This document shows, piece by piece, positions 1 to 8,927 of a stretch of DNA of 60,241 bases (positions are counted from its first letter, which is position 1; each line of letters opens with the position of its first letter). The notes under the pieces are model-generated. The model was given only the letters and a program-made list of their open reading frames with translations. It was not told the origin of the DNA and did no database searches. Origin of the DNA: Terrisporobacter mayombei (GTDB lineage: Bacteria; Bacillota; Clostridia; Peptostreptococcales; Peptostreptococcaceae); contig NZ_JACRYU010000011.1 of NCBI RefSeq assembly GCF_014333445.1, positions 1-60,241 of the forward strand, in the 5' to 3' direction. Both the position numbers and the translations under genes were made by a program.

Positions 1-33
1 TATTTCTGGTGAATAGTGTACTCTTGTACTCAT
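1..33 (-). CDS. Partial 5' end of a probable IS3-family transposase OrfA
   Basis: Only the first 11 codons lie in the window, reading MSTRVHYSPEI, preceded by a strong AAAGGAGG site 8 nt before the ATG. From memory this resembles the start of IS3/IS150-type OrfA helix-turn-helix proteins, which open with similar short basic-aromatic stretches. The match is far too short to be certain. The rest of the gene runs off the left edge. Confidence 0.4.
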   Translation of the reverse strand, partial: MSTRVHYSPEI

Positions 34-119
34 AATAAAATAACCTCCTTTAAAATCATACATATAGTATGTTTCAAAAGAGGTTGTTTTATTTATTCCC
101 GTGTAAAGGGTTCACTTCA
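1..119 (-). mobile_element. Possible edge of an IS3-family insertion sequence
   Basis: Next to the partial transposase-like start, the minus strand begins TGAAGTGAACCCTTTACACG at about position 119. A terminal TG followed by a GC-richer stretch is the usual form of an IS3-family end, and it sits about 85 nt before the putative OrfA start, a normal distance. The other end and any target duplication are outside the window, so the boundary is a guess. Confidence 0.3.
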
Positions 120-252
120 GTATCTGGAAGTTTTTTTATTTTTGTTTATCTAATTAAAATTAATAAATATTATTATTTAGTAATAAAGAAGGTAAATATA
201 ATACTATTGTAATTAAAATTGGATAATACTAAGTTTTATAAATTAAATAATC

Positions 253-1248
253 CTAATAATAGATTCCTTCTTCAAAGTAATCTTTAATTTCATCAAGATT
301 ATTAGATTTGCCTAATGCTAACATTAATTTAATTCTTGATTTATGACCGTTTAAATCGCCGGCAAAAATACAACCAAGATTTTTTAAATCTCTACCAGAG
401 CCTAGATATCCATAAGAATCATAAACTCTTCCTAGTAAACATCTAGAAGTTATTACAACAACAACTCCTTTTTCTCTAGCATATTTAACTCCTTCATACA
501 TTTGTGGAGGTATATTTCCACGACCCATTGCTTCTATTACAATACCCTTATAGCCCATATCTACAGCATGATTTATAAAAGTATAATCCATTCCTAATCC
601 TGATTTAAATAATGCAACTTTACTTACAACTTTATCAGTATCTATGAACGTTCTGCGTGCAACATTTTTGAATAATAAAAGCTGATTACTATCTACTATG
701 CCCAAAGACCCTTTACCTGGAGATTGGAAAGTATTTAGAGACATTGTATCTGTTTTTGTAGCTTCTGAAGCTAATAAAACTTCATTGTTTAAAACAACAA
801 GAACACCTTTATTTCTAGCGTTTTCTGATATAGCTACACAGACAGAAGAGGCTAAATTATTTGAACCATCATAACCAAGTTCCGAACTACTTCTCATAGC
901 ACCTGTTACTATAACTGGTTTTTCATGATTTATAACTAAATCTAAGAAGTAAGCACTTTCTTCTAAACTATCTGTACCATGAGTTATTACAACTCCAGAG
1001 ATATCTTCTCTATCTAATAATTCAAGGACACAATTTTTTAACTGCATAAGTTTTTGTGGTGTCATATGCGGTCCTGGTATTTCATCAAAGTCTATAACTT
1101 CAAAATCTGCAACTGTACTAATACCTGCTGCCATAGACATAATTTGTTGACCAGATAAAGATGGTACATTAGCTCCAATTTCATCATCTATTGTCATTGA
1201 AATAGTTCCGCCAGTAAATATAATAGCTACTTTTTTTCTTGTAGACAT
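253..1248 (-). CDS. ansA: L-asparaginase
   Basis: Hydrolyses L-asparagine to aspartate and ammonia. The 331-residue protein has the family's two active-site blocks: TGGTIS at 12-17 with nucleophile Thr15, and THGTDS at 89-94 with Thr92 and Asp93. Lys165 (in ATKTDT) completes the expected Thr-Thr-Asp-Lys set. No signal peptide is visible, so it should be cytoplasmic (the type I-like compact form). The start is fixed by TAAGGAGG 8 nt upstream. It is a single gene, divergent from the cysteine desulfurase at 1741. Confidence 0.93.
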   Translation of the reverse strand: MSTRKKVAIIFTGGTISMTIDDEIGANVPSLSGQQIMSMAAGISTVADFEVIDFDEIPGPHMTPQKLMQLKNCVLELLDREDISGVVITHGTDSLEESAYFLDLVINHEKPVIVTGAMRSSSELGYDGSNNLASSVCVAISENARNKGVLVVLNNEVLLASEATKTDTMSLNTFQSPGKGSLGIVDSNQLLLFKNVARRTFIDTDKVVSKVALFKSGLGMDYTFINHAVDMGYKGIVIEAMGRGNIPPQMYEGVKYAREKGVVVVITSRCLLGRVYDSYGYLGSGRDLKNLGCIFAGDLNGHKSRIKLMLALGKSNNLDEIKDYFEEGIYY

Positions 1249-1359
1249 AATATTGCCTCCTTATATTTAAATACTATATATAATTATACCAAAATATTAA
1301 AAAAAAAGAGTGTTATGTGATAAATAATTTTTAGAATATTTTACTTTAAATTTGAACAT

Positions 1360-1488
1360 AAAAAAAGAGCCGGGGAAGCTCTTTTTCTGATAAATTAAAT
1401 CTAATTCGTCTTAGACATAATATATATCTATTCATAAAAAGGGGTATTTGAATAGAAACTTTAATTGGGTTATCAAGGGGATAACTAC
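1360..1488 (-). ncRNA. Candidate small RNA with C-rich hairpin loops
   Basis: On the minus strand a promoter reads TTGCAT (1523-1518), 17-nt spacer, TATTAT (1500-1495), giving a predicted start near 1488. The transcript would fold into four hairpins: 1485-1469 (6-bp stem, loop CCCTT), 1456-1427 (8-bp stem TCTATTCA/TGAATAGA, loop containing CCCC), 1415-1400 (5-bp stem), and a terminator at 1386-1362 (9-bp stem, loop TTCCCCG) followed by seven U. No open reading frame is present. C-rich loops of this kind in Gram-positive small RNAs pair with the purine-rich Shine-Dalgarno of target mRNAs. The class is inferred; I do not recognise a named family. Confidence 0.6.
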
Positions 1489-1634
1489 TATTATATAATA
1501 ACAATATTCGACAATAAATGCAATAAAAAATTAAAATTTAATTATATAAAATAATATTTCTACAAAAATAAATTAATATGAATAGTATGCTTTTATAAAA
1601 CTTTAAGTATAACATTAAAAAAAACGTATAAAAA

Positions 1635-1643
1635 TGGTATAAT
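1635..1643 (+). promoter_or_regulatory. Extended -10 promoter for nifS-thiI
   Basis: TGG precedes TATAAT (1638-1643), an extended -10 element for the vegetative sigma factor. The hexamer 17 nt upstream (TTAAAA) is a weak -35. The predicted start is near 1650, leaving a leader of about 90 nt. Confidence 0.5.
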
Positions 1644-1740
1644 AAAGAATGCTAATGTGAAAATATATATATTTGACGAATTTATTAGATAACATAATTA
1701 ATGTATATATTAATAAAAAATATATAGGACGGTGTAGTAA

Positions 1741-2892
1741 ATGGAAATTTATTTAGATAATAGTGCAACTACAAAGCCTTATGAAGAAGTAGTGGAAGAA
1801 ATGGTTAAAGCACTTACTACAGAATATGGAAATCCATCTTCTCTACATAAAAAAGGAATAGAAGTTGATAGAAAAATCAAAGAAGTAAGACAAAATATAG
1901 CTAGAACTTTAGGTGCAAAAGATAGAGAAATATTCTTTACATCTGGAGGAACAGAATCTAACAATACAATAATTAGAGGAGTTGCTTATAATTTTAGAAA
2001 AACTAAAAATCATATAATATCAACTAATATAGAGCATCCTTCTGTCTTAAATACACTTTATGATTTAGAAAAAGAAGGATTTGAAATAACATTATTAGAA
2101 GTTGATGAAAGTGGAAAAATAAGTATAGAGGATTTAAAGAAAGCAATTAAGCCAGCTACTATACTAATTTCTACAATGCATGTTAATAATGAACTAGGAA
2201 GTATACAACCAATAGAAGAGATAGGAAAATATCTAAAAACGCTAGATCAAAAAATATATTTCCATGTGGATGCAGTTCAATCTTACACAAAAATTAAATT
2301 TAGACCAACAAGATATAATATTGATTTCATGACTGTGAGTGGGCATAAATTCCATGGTCCAAAAGGTATAGGATTTATGTATATTAAAGAAAATAGTAAG
2401 ATAAAACCTATATTAACTGGTGGAGGACAAGAAGTCGGAGTAAGATCTGGAACAGAAAATGTACCAGGTATATATGGATTAGGAAAAGCAGTTGAGATAA
2501 TGAACAAAGATTTAGATAAAAAGATTGAAAAAATACAAATCTTAAAATCTTTATTAAAAGATGAAATATTAAAGAATATAGAGGGTGTAAAAATAAACTC
2601 TCCAGAAGATGGTGTATGTCATATACTAAATGTTTCTTTTGAAAATATAAGAGGAGAAGTTTTACTACATTTCTTAGAACAAAAAAATATATATGTATCT
2701 ACAGGATCTGCTTGCTCTTCTAAGAAAAAAGGCAGTCATGTACTAAATGCAATAAATCTTAAGCCAGATGAAATCGAGGGAGCAATAAGATTTAGTTTAT
2801 CTGATTTCAATACAGAAGAAGAGATTTTAGAAACTGTTAAAGTTTTAAAGGAATCTATAAATGATTTAAGAATGATAATAAAAAGACGATAA
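1741..2892 (+). CDS. Cysteine desulfurase (NifS/IscS family), ThiI partner
   Basis: PLP-dependent enzyme that takes sulfur from L-cysteine as a protein persulfide, releasing alanine. The 383-residue protein starts MEIYLDNSATT, carries the PLP lysine K203 in SGHKFHGPKG, and has the persulfide cysteine C325 in STGSACSS. thiI starts 13 nt after its stop. In Firmicutes this pairing supplies sulfur for 4-thiouridine in tRNA rather than bulk Fe-S assembly; that role is inferred from the neighbour. An extended -10 promoter lies about 100 nt upstream. Confidence 0.93.
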   Translation: MEIYLDNSATTKPYEEVVEEMVKALTTEYGNPSSLHKKGIEVDRKIKEVRQNIARTLGAKDREIFFTSGGTESNNTIIRGVAYNFRKTKNHIISTNIEHPSVLNTLYDLEKEGFEITLLEVDESGKISIEDLKKAIKPATILISTMHVNNELGSIQPIEEIGKYLKTLDQKIYFHVDAVQSYTKIKFRPTRYNIDFMTVSGHKFHGPKGIGFMYIKENSKIKPILTGGGQEVGVRSGTENVPGIYGLGKAVEIMNKDLDKKIEKIQILKSLLKDEILKNIEGVKINSPEDGVCHILNVSFENIRGEVLLHFLEQKNIYVSTGSACSSKKKGSHVLNAINLKPDEIEGAIRFSLSDFNTEEEILETVKVLKESINDLRMIIKRR

Positions 2893-2905
2893 TAAGAGGT
2901 GAAAA

Positions 2906-4102
2906 ATGTACAATTCAATTATAGTAAAATACGGAGAAATAGGAATTAAAGGTAAAAATAGATATATCTTCGAGAATAAATTAATAAAAAATATAAAAAA
3001 TATGTTAAAGCCTATAGATAAATTCAATGTTTACAAAGAGTACGGAAGAGTTTACGTTGATTTAGGTGATTATGAGTATGAAGAAGTAGTAGAAGAAGTT
3101 AAAAAAGTATTTGGTGTAGTTGGAGTATGTCCGGCAGTTAAGGTACTTAGAAGTAATGAAGATACTGTTGAAACTGCTTATGAAAAATTAAAAGAAACTG
3201 CACTTTTAGTATTAGAAGACAAAATTGAAAATGGTGCTAAATCATTTAAAGTTGAATCAAGAAGGGGGGATAAATCATTTAGATTAACTTCTCAAGAAAT
3301 GAGTATAGATATAGGTGGATATTTATTATCTAGAGTAGGAGATAGAATAAAAGTAGACATAAATAATCCTGAAGCAAAAGTAAAATGTGAACTTAGAGAA
3401 AATAATGTTGTAGTTTATACAGATACAGTACCTGGTTATGGTGGGCTTCCAATAGGTACAAATGGTAAAGCTATGTCTTTATTATCAGGTGGTATAGATT
3501 CACCAGTAGCTACATGGATGGTTGCTAAAAGAGGTATGGAAGTAGAAGCAATACATTTCCATACATATCCTTTCACTAGTGAAAAATCACAAGAGAAGGT
3601 AAAAGACTTAGCTAGAATATTAGCTAAATATTGTGGAAGAGTAAGACTTCACAAAGTTAATTTACTTGAAATACAAAAATCTATCGGATTAAACTGTAGA
3701 GATGAAGAAATGACTATAATCTCTAGAAGATTCATGATGAGGATAGCAGAAAGAGTTGGAGTACAAAGAAATTGTGATGCTTTAATAACAGGAGAGAGTA
3801 TAGGACAAGTTGCTTCACAAACTATACAAGGTTTAACTTGTACAAATGCATCAGTAAGTTTACCAGTATTTAGACCTCTTATTGCTATGGATAAATCTGA
3901 AATAATTGATATAGCTAAGAAAATAGACACTTTTGAAACATCTATAATACCAGAAGAAGATTGTTGTTCAGTATTTGCTCCTAAGAAGCCTGTAACTAAG
4001 CCTAAGTTAGAAAGAATTGAGGATTCTGAAAAAGCGTTAGAAGTAGAGAAATTAATACAAGATGCTATAGATAATATGGAAGTAGAAGTTATAGAATTTT
4101 AA
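2906..4102 (+). CDS. thiI: tRNA uracil 4-sulfurtransferase ThiI
   Basis: Adenylates U8 of tRNA and inserts sulfur to form 4-thiouridine. The ferredoxin-like and THUMP domains fill about residues 1-170, then the PP-loop ATP pyrophosphatase motif SGGIDS lies at 194-199. At 398 residues it lacks the C-terminal rhodanese domain of the E. coli enzyme, as is usual in Firmicutes, so the upstream desulfurase would deliver sulfur directly. The start has AAGAGGTG upstream. A hairpin terminator follows at 4130. Confidence 0.95.
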   Translation: MYNSIIVKYGEIGIKGKNRYIFENKLIKNIKNMLKPIDKFNVYKEYGRVYVDLGDYEYEEVVEEVKKVFGVVGVCPAVKVLRSNEDTVETAYEKLKETALLVLEDKIENGAKSFKVESRRGDKSFRLTSQEMSIDIGGYLLSRVGDRIKVDINNPEAKVKCELRENNVVVYTDTVPGYGGLPIGTNGKAMSLLSGGIDSPVATWMVAKRGMEVEAIHFHTYPFTSEKSQEKVKDLARILAKYCGRVRLHKVNLLEIQKSIGLNCRDEEMTIISRRFMMRIAERVGVQRNCDALITGESIGQVASQTIQGLTCTNASVSLPVFRPLIAMDKSEIIDIAKKIDTFETSIIPEEDCCSVFAPKKPVTKPKLERIEDSEKALEVEKLIQDAIDNMEVEVIEF

Positions 4103-4129
4103 TTAATAATTTAATAATATAGAGTAGAG

Positions 4130-4158
4130 CCTTAGATATAATAATATCTAAGGTTTTT
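4130..4158 (+). terminator. Terminator after thiI
   Basis: A 10-bp stem, CCTTAGATAT/ATATCTAAGG, with a 4-nt loop, followed by TTTTT. It ends the nifS-thiI transcript. Confidence 0.8.
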
Positions 4159-4206
4159 AAATTATAAAATGATTATAGATAAGATTACAATTTGATTAAT
4201 GAATAT

Positions 4207-4238
4207 AAAAAAGAAGTCTTAATTAAGACTTCTTTTTT
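4207..4238 (-). terminator. Terminator after pflA
   Basis: A near-palindromic AAAAAAGAAGTCTT / AAGACTTCTTTTTT hairpin 14 nt past the pflA stop. It has U-runs on both strands, so it could also stop read-through from thiI. Confidence 0.8.
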
Positions 4239-4251
4239 ATATAAGTTTATA

Positions 4252-4989
4252 TTATTTATTGTTAAATACTTTAATTCCGTATCTTTCAATAATTTCACTA
4301 GCTTTTTTAACATCATCTTGGTCTGCATCTCTAACATCTTTTAATTCATAATCGATGCCCATGCTTTCCCATTTGTGGATACCTATGCTGTGATAAGGTA
4401 ATAATTCAAATCTATCTACATTATTTAAAGAAGCAGCAAATTCACCTAATTTAGATAAATTATCTTCACTATCAGTTATTCCAGGAACCAAAACGTGTCT
4501 TATCCAAACTGGTATGTTTCTTTCATCTAAATGTTTTGCTAATTTTAAAGTTTTTTGAATACTAACACCTGTTAATTCTTTCGATTTTTCATCGTCCATA
4601 TGTTTTAAGTCAAGTAATACTAAGTCAGTATTATCAAGGACTTTGTCAATTTTTTCTACATCAACAAATCCTGAAGTATCTAAACAAGTATGAATGTCAT
4701 TTTCTTTAGCTTTAGCAAATAATTCAGCAAGGAAATCAGCTTGTAAAGTAGCCTCACCACCAGAAGCTGTGATTCCACCGCCTGAAGATTTCATATAAGA
4801 TTTATATTTACATGCTTTTTCTATTAATTCATCAGCTGTGTATTCAGTTCCGATTTTAGCATCCCATGTATCTCTATTATGGCAATATTTACATTTTAAT
4901 GGACATCCTTGGAAAAAGAATATGCATCTTATACCAGGTCCATCTACTGTTCCAAATGTTTCTATTGAGTGAATTCTTCCTGTAGTCAT
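4252..4989 (-). CDS. pflA: Pyruvate formate-lyase activating enzyme
   Basis: Radical SAM enzyme that abstracts hydrogen from the glycine of PFL to install the glycyl radical. The 245-residue protein has the cluster-binding CX3CX2C as C29, C33 and C36 in GCPLKCKYCHN, preceded by the family's GTVDGPGIR. Start supported by AAGAGGTG 7 nt upstream. It lies downstream of pflB in the same direction, but a terminator (5236-5209) and 270 nt separate the two, so separate or read-through transcription is likely. Confidence 0.95.
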   Translation of the reverse strand: MTTGRIHSIETFGTVDGPGIRCIFFFQGCPLKCKYCHNRDTWDAKIGTEYTADELIEKACKYKSYMKSSGGGITASGGEATLQADFLAELFAKAKENDIHTCLDTSGFVDVEKIDKVLDNTDLVLLDLKHMDDEKSKELTGVSIQKTLKLAKHLDERNIPVWIRHVLVPGITDSEDNLSKLGEFAASLNNVDRFELLPYHSIGIHKWESMGIDYELKDVRDADQDDVKKASEIIERYGIKVFNNK

Positions 4990-5208
4990 ATTAACACCTC
5001 TTAAATTTAGTTATAAAACTAAAAAAGGTAAGAATATATATAAAACAGACTATAGATTAATTATATAAATAAAATTTATAAACTATAATGTAGAGTACTT
5101 TTATTTTATTATATATCCATATTATATCTTTTAAAGTTTTTTATTATTATGTTAAATCTAATATTATTATTTTAATTATTTATAATAATATTTGTAAAAG
5201 GATAAAAT

Positions 5209-5236
5209 AAAAAGACTAAAATAAATTTAGTCTTTT
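5209..5236 (-). terminator. Terminator after pflB
   Basis: A 12-bp stem, AAAAAGACTAAA/TTTAGTCTTTTT, with a 4-nt loop and a U-run on the minus strand, 25 nt beyond the pflB stop codon. Confidence 0.8.
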
Positions 5237-5261
5237 TACTTGTATATAGTTAGCTTATAAA

Positions 5262-7493
5262 TTAAGCCATTTTTCCGTGGAATGTTCTGTTTATAACATC
5301 TAATTGTTGTTCTTTAGTTAATTTGATGAAGTTAACAGCATATCCTGAAACTCTTATTGTTAATTGAGGATATTTTTCTGGATGTTCCATAGCATCTTCT
5401 AAAGTAGCTCTATCAAATACGTTAACGTTTAAGTGATGAGCTCCATCTCCGAAGTATCCATCCATCATTGCTGATAAGTTAGTAATTCTTTCATTCATAT
5501 CTTTTCCTAAAGCACCAGGTACTATAGAGAAAGTATTAGATATACCATCTTGAGAATGCTCATATGGTAATTTAGCAACAGATGATAATGAAGCTAAAGC
5601 TCCGTTTGTATCTCTTCCGTGCATTGGGTTAGCTCCTGGAGCGAATGGAGCACCAGCTCTTCTACCACATGGAGTATTACCAGTTTTCTTACCGTAAACA
5701 ACGTTTGAAGTTATTGTTAATACAGATTGAGTATGAACTGAATTTCTGTAAGTTTTATTTTTTCTTATTTTGTTCATCATAGACTCAACTAAGTATACAG
5801 CTATATCATCAACTCTATCATCGTTGTTTCCGTATTTTGGATAATCTCCTTCTATTTCGAAGTCAACAGCTACACCAGCTTCATTTCTTATAGCTTTAAC
5901 TTTAGCATGTTTTATAGCAGATAATGAGTCAGCAGCAACTGATAAACCAGCTATACCACAAGCCATTGTTCTGAATACATCTCTATCATGTAAAGCCATT
6001 TCTAATGCTTCATAAGAGTATTTATCATGCATGTAGTGGATTACATTTAAAGTATTTACATATAAGTTTGCTAACCAATCAGTAAATGGTTCGAATCTAG
6101 CCATTACTTCATCATAGTCTAAGTATTCAGAAGTTATTGGTTCAAATCTTGGTCCAACTTGTACACCTGATTTTTCATCAACCCCACCGTTTATAGCGTA
6201 TAATAATGTTTTAGCTAAGTTAACTCTAGCTCCGAAGAATTGCATTTGTTTACCTATTCTCATTGCAGATACACAACATGCTATTCCGTAATCATCTCCC
6301 CAGTAAGGTCTCATTAAATCATCATTTTCGTATTGAACTGAACTTGTATCTATAGATACTTTAGAACAGAAATCTTTGAATCCTTGTGGGAAGTTGTTTG
6401 ACCAAAGTACTGTTAAGTTTGGTTCTGGAGATGGTCCTATAGTATAAAGAGTATTTAAAACCCTGAATGAGTTTTTAGTTACTAATGTTCTACCATCTAT
6501 ACCCATACCACCGATTGACTCAGTTACCCATGTTGGGTCACCAGAGAATAATTCATTGTAGTCTGGAGTTCTTAAGAATTTAACCATTCTTAATTTCATA
6601 ACGAAGTGGTCCATTAATTCTTGAACTTCTTCTTCAGTTATTAAACCAGCTTTTAAATCTCTTTCAAAGTATATATCTAAGAAAGTAGAAGTTCTACCTA
6701 TTGACATAGCAGCACCATTTTGGTCTTTTATAGCTGCTAAGTAAGCGAAGTATAACCATTGTACAGCTTCTCTTGAGTTAGTAGCTGGCTTAGATATATC
6801 GAATCCGTAAGATTCAGCCATTCTTTTTAATGCTTCTAAAGCTTTTATTTGATCAGATATTTCTTCTCTTAATCTTATTACATCTTCATCCATGCAAGAA
6901 ACTTCTAAAGAAGTTTTTTGTTGCATTTTATCTTCTATTAATCTATCAACACCGTATAAAGCAACTCTTCTGTAGTCACCTATTATTCTACCTCTTCCGT
7001 AAGCATCTGGAAGACCTGTTATTATACCAGATTTTCTAGCAGCTCTCATTTCAGAAGTATAAGCATCGAATACACCTTGGTTATGAGTTTTTCTGTATTT
7101 AGTGAATATTTCACTTACTTGTGGATCACATTCGAATCCATAAGCTTTACAAGATGTTTCAACCATTCTTATACCACCTTCAGGCATTATAGCTCTTTTT
7201 AGTGGTGCGTCAGTTTGTAAACCAACTATAGTTTCTTTATCTTTGTCTATATATCCAGGCGCGTAAGCATCTATTGCAGAAACAGTTTTAGTGTCAACAT
7301 CTAATGTTCCACCATTTTCTCTTTCTTTTTTGAATAGCTCCATTACTTCAGCCCATAATTCTTTTGTGTTTTCTGTAGCTCCTGCTAAGAAAGAAGCATC
7401 TCCTTCATAAGGAGTGTAGTTAGCTTGTATAAACCCTCTAACGTCTACTTCTTTAGTCCATTTTCCAGTTTTAAAACCTTGCCATGCTTTCAT
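5262..7493 (-). CDS. pflB: Pyruvate formate-lyase (formate C-acetyltransferase)
   Basis: Glycyl radical enzyme converting pyruvate and CoA to acetyl-CoA and formate under anaerobic conditions. The 743 residues match the family's usual length. The adjacent active-site cysteines C406 and C407 lie in GIACCVSAM, which marks PFL rather than the single-cysteine diol or choline lyases. The radical glycine is G717 in RVSGYAVNF. Start supported by TAGGAGG. Its activase lies just downstream. The promoter region has an exact FNR-type box (7558-7571), suggesting control by a Crp/Fnr-family regulator. Confidence 0.96.
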   Translation of the reverse strand: MKAWQGFKTGKWTKEVDVRGFIQANYTPYEGDASFLAGATENTKELWAEVMELFKKERENGGTLDVDTKTVSAIDAYAPGYIDKDKETIVGLQTDAPLKRAIMPEGGIRMVETSCKAYGFECDPQVSEIFTKYRKTHNQGVFDAYTSEMRAARKSGIITGLPDAYGRGRIIGDYRRVALYGVDRLIEDKMQQKTSLEVSCMDEDVIRLREEISDQIKALEALKRMAESYGFDISKPATNSREAVQWLYFAYLAAIKDQNGAAMSIGRTSTFLDIYFERDLKAGLITEEEVQELMDHFVMKLRMVKFLRTPDYNELFSGDPTWVTESIGGMGIDGRTLVTKNSFRVLNTLYTIGPSPEPNLTVLWSNNFPQGFKDFCSKVSIDTSSVQYENDDLMRPYWGDDYGIACCVSAMRIGKQMQFFGARVNLAKTLLYAINGGVDEKSGVQVGPRFEPITSEYLDYDEVMARFEPFTDWLANLYVNTLNVIHYMHDKYSYEALEMALHDRDVFRTMACGIAGLSVAADSLSAIKHAKVKAIRNEAGVAVDFEIEGDYPKYGNNDDRVDDIAVYLVESMMNKIRKNKTYRNSVHTQSVLTITSNVVYGKKTGNTPCGRRAGAPFAPGANPMHGRDTNGALASLSSVAKLPYEHSQDGISNTFSIVPGALGKDMNERITNLSAMMDGYFGDGAHHLNVNVFDRATLEDAMEHPEKYPQLTIRVSGYAVNFIKLTKEQQLDVINRTFHGKMA

Positions 7494-7524
7494 TTAGACA
7501 TCCTCCTAAAAGTGATTGTTTTAT

Positions 7525-7530
7525 ATTATA
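7525..7530 (-). promoter_or_regulatory. Predicted -10 box of the pflB promoter
   Basis: TATAAT on the minus strand, 32 nt before the pflB start codon. The hexamer 17 nt upstream is TTTTTA, a poor -35, as at promoters that need an activator. The predicted start point is near 7518. Confidence 0.45.
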
Positions 7531-7557
7531 AAGTTCGATAAAAATATTAAAAATGTA

Positions 7558-7571
7558 TTGATAAGTATCAA
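7558..7571 (-). promoter_or_regulatory. FNR-type operator upstream of pflB
   Basis: TTGAT-AAGT-ATCAA is an exact match to the FNR/Crp-family consensus TTGAT-N4-ATCAA and lies inside an 18-nt near-palindrome (7556-7573). It is centred about 46 nt before the predicted pflB start point, next to a poor -35 box. The binding protein is not in the window. Confidence 0.55.
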
Positions 7572-7641
7572 TAAGATATATTCTAGCACAAACACAGTAT
7601 ATTGTATACAAAAATATCTTACTAAATCTTATCGAATTTCC

Positions 7642-7664
7642 TAACAATTTATCTTAAATTGTTA
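7642..7664. promoter_or_regulatory. Perfect inverted repeat between pflB and the exchanger gene
   Basis: TAACAATTTA, TCT, TAAATTGTTA: two perfect 10-bp arms around a 3-nt centre, in the divergent intergenic space. It looks like an operator for a dimeric regulator. The half-sites have the opposite order from the Rex consensus (TTGTTAA...TTAACAA), so I do not call it a Rex site. No U-run follows, so it is not a terminator. Confidence 0.45.
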
Positions 7665-7780
7665 TATTAAATAGATACCCATACATTATTGGGACTAAAC
7701 ATAAATTCATAAAAAATAAAAAAATTGTTTTGCATAAAGATGTAGCTTCAGAATAGATATAAATATAGGGGGGAGATAGT

Positions 7781-8749
7781 ATGACTTTAGTTGTGATTTT
7801 ATTTTTTATAGGGTTTATTTTAATAACAAAAGGAGCAGATATTTTTATTGATTGTACAGTATTGATTGGTAAGAAAACTGGTATATCAGAATTAATCTTA
7901 GGTGCGACCATAGTGAGTTTTGCTACAACCTTACCAGAGTTAACTGTATCAACATTAGCATCTATAGATAATCATACAACAATGAGTTTGGGAAATGCTG
8001 TTGGTTCTATAATCTGTAATACAGGACTAATATTAGGATTAGTTGCATTTATAAGTCCTTTTAAAGTAGATAAGAGTATGTTTTCATCTAGGTCAATAAT
8101 ACTACTTGTAGCAGTTTTAGCGTTAATGATTCTAGGAAGAGATGGAAGTATCACTAGAGGGGATGGATTAATATTAATTCTAATACTTATTGTGTATATG
8201 TATACTAATGTAAAAAGTGTTTCTGGAAATGGTAAAAATATTGCTAGCAATAATAATGAAATAAACTCTTGTAGAGTAGCACATAATAAGCATGAAAATC
8301 TAAAGACAGCATTACTTTTTGCATTAGGACTAGTTATGATGGTAGTAGGCTCAAAATTATTAGTAGATAATGGCGTTAAATTAGCTAGTTTTATAGGGAT
8401 ACCACAAGGTGTAATAAGTTTAACTGTTATAGCCCTTGGAACATCCCTTCCAGAATTAGTATCTTCTTTAACTGCTATAAGAAAAAAACATCATGGAATA
8501 TCAGTAGGAAATATTTTAGGAGCAAATATTTTAAATATAACATCTGTAACAGCTATTTCATCATTAATAAATGATTTACCTATATTGTCGCAGAATATTA
8601 GAATTGATTTTCCATTTATGATTGGTCTTTTACTTTTATTAATATTACCAACTATGAAAAAAAGTAAATTATATAGAATTCAAGGATTTCTAATGTTAGG
8701 AACATACATAACATATATAACTACTTTGTACTTTATGTATTTAGCTTAG
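7781..8749 (+). CDS. Sodium/calcium exchanger family membrane protein (CaCA, YrbG-like)
   Basis: Multi-pass carrier of the Ca2+:cation antiporter superfamily, expected in the cytoplasmic membrane exchanging Ca2+ for Na+ or H+. The 322 residues hold two inverted alpha repeats: GATIVSFATTLPEL near 41-54 and the matching IALGTSLPELVSS in the second half, each with the ion-binding Pro-Glu. About ten hydrophobic segments are split by a short Asn/Lys/His-rich loop near 145-175. Start supported by AGGGGGGAG. It stands alone, and substrate preference cannot be read from the sequence. Confidence 0.88.
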   Translation: MTLVVILFFIGFILITKGADIFIDCTVLIGKKTGISELILGATIVSFATTLPELTVSTLASIDNHTTMSLGNAVGSIICNTGLILGLVAFISPFKVDKSMFSSRSIILLVAVLALMILGRDGSITRGDGLILILILIVYMYTNVKSVSGNGKNIASNNNEINSCRVAHNKHENLKTALLFALGLVMMVVGSKLLVDNGVKLASFIGIPQGVISLTVIALGTSLPELVSSLTAIRKKHHGISVGNILGANILNITSVTAISSLINDLPILSQNIRIDFPFMIGLLLLLILPTMKKSKLYRIQGFLMLGTYITYITTLYFMYLA

Positions 8750-8782
8750 TTAATTATATAAAATAATACATATATAATGATG

Positions 8783-8840
8783 GGTTTTATTCAAGGAAAT
8801 TTCTTTAATTAAGTGATTAGCTGAATAGGACCTTTTTTTT
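8783..8840 (+). terminator. Terminator after the exchanger gene
   Basis: An 11-bp outer stem (8783-8793 with 8822-8832, including G-U pairs) encloses a smaller AAGGA/TTCTT hairpin, followed by eight U. Confidence 0.65.
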
Positions 8841-8854
8841 CGGCAAAAATATAA

Positions 8855-8883
8855 TTGCATAATATTGAAATAAACTATATAAT
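8855..8883 (+). promoter_or_regulatory. Promoter of the DEAD-box helicase gene
   Basis: TTGCAT (8855-8860), 17-nt spacer, TATAAT (8878-8883): a near-consensus vegetative promoter. The predicted start is near 8890, leaving a leader of about 38 nt. Confidence 0.75.
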
Positions 8884-8927
8884 AGAAAAGTTAATATTTA
8901 TGATAACGGAAAGGAAATAATTAATTT

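Noticed and set aside
1360..1488. Plus-strand version of the small RNA
   Set aside because: The same hairpins form, but the plus strand has only five U after the terminator and no promoter ahead of it, so the minus strand is preferred.
7642..7664. Rex (NADH-sensing) operator
   Set aside because: Half-sites read TAACAA...TTGTTA, the reverse arrangement of the Rex consensus TTGTTAA...TTAACAA.
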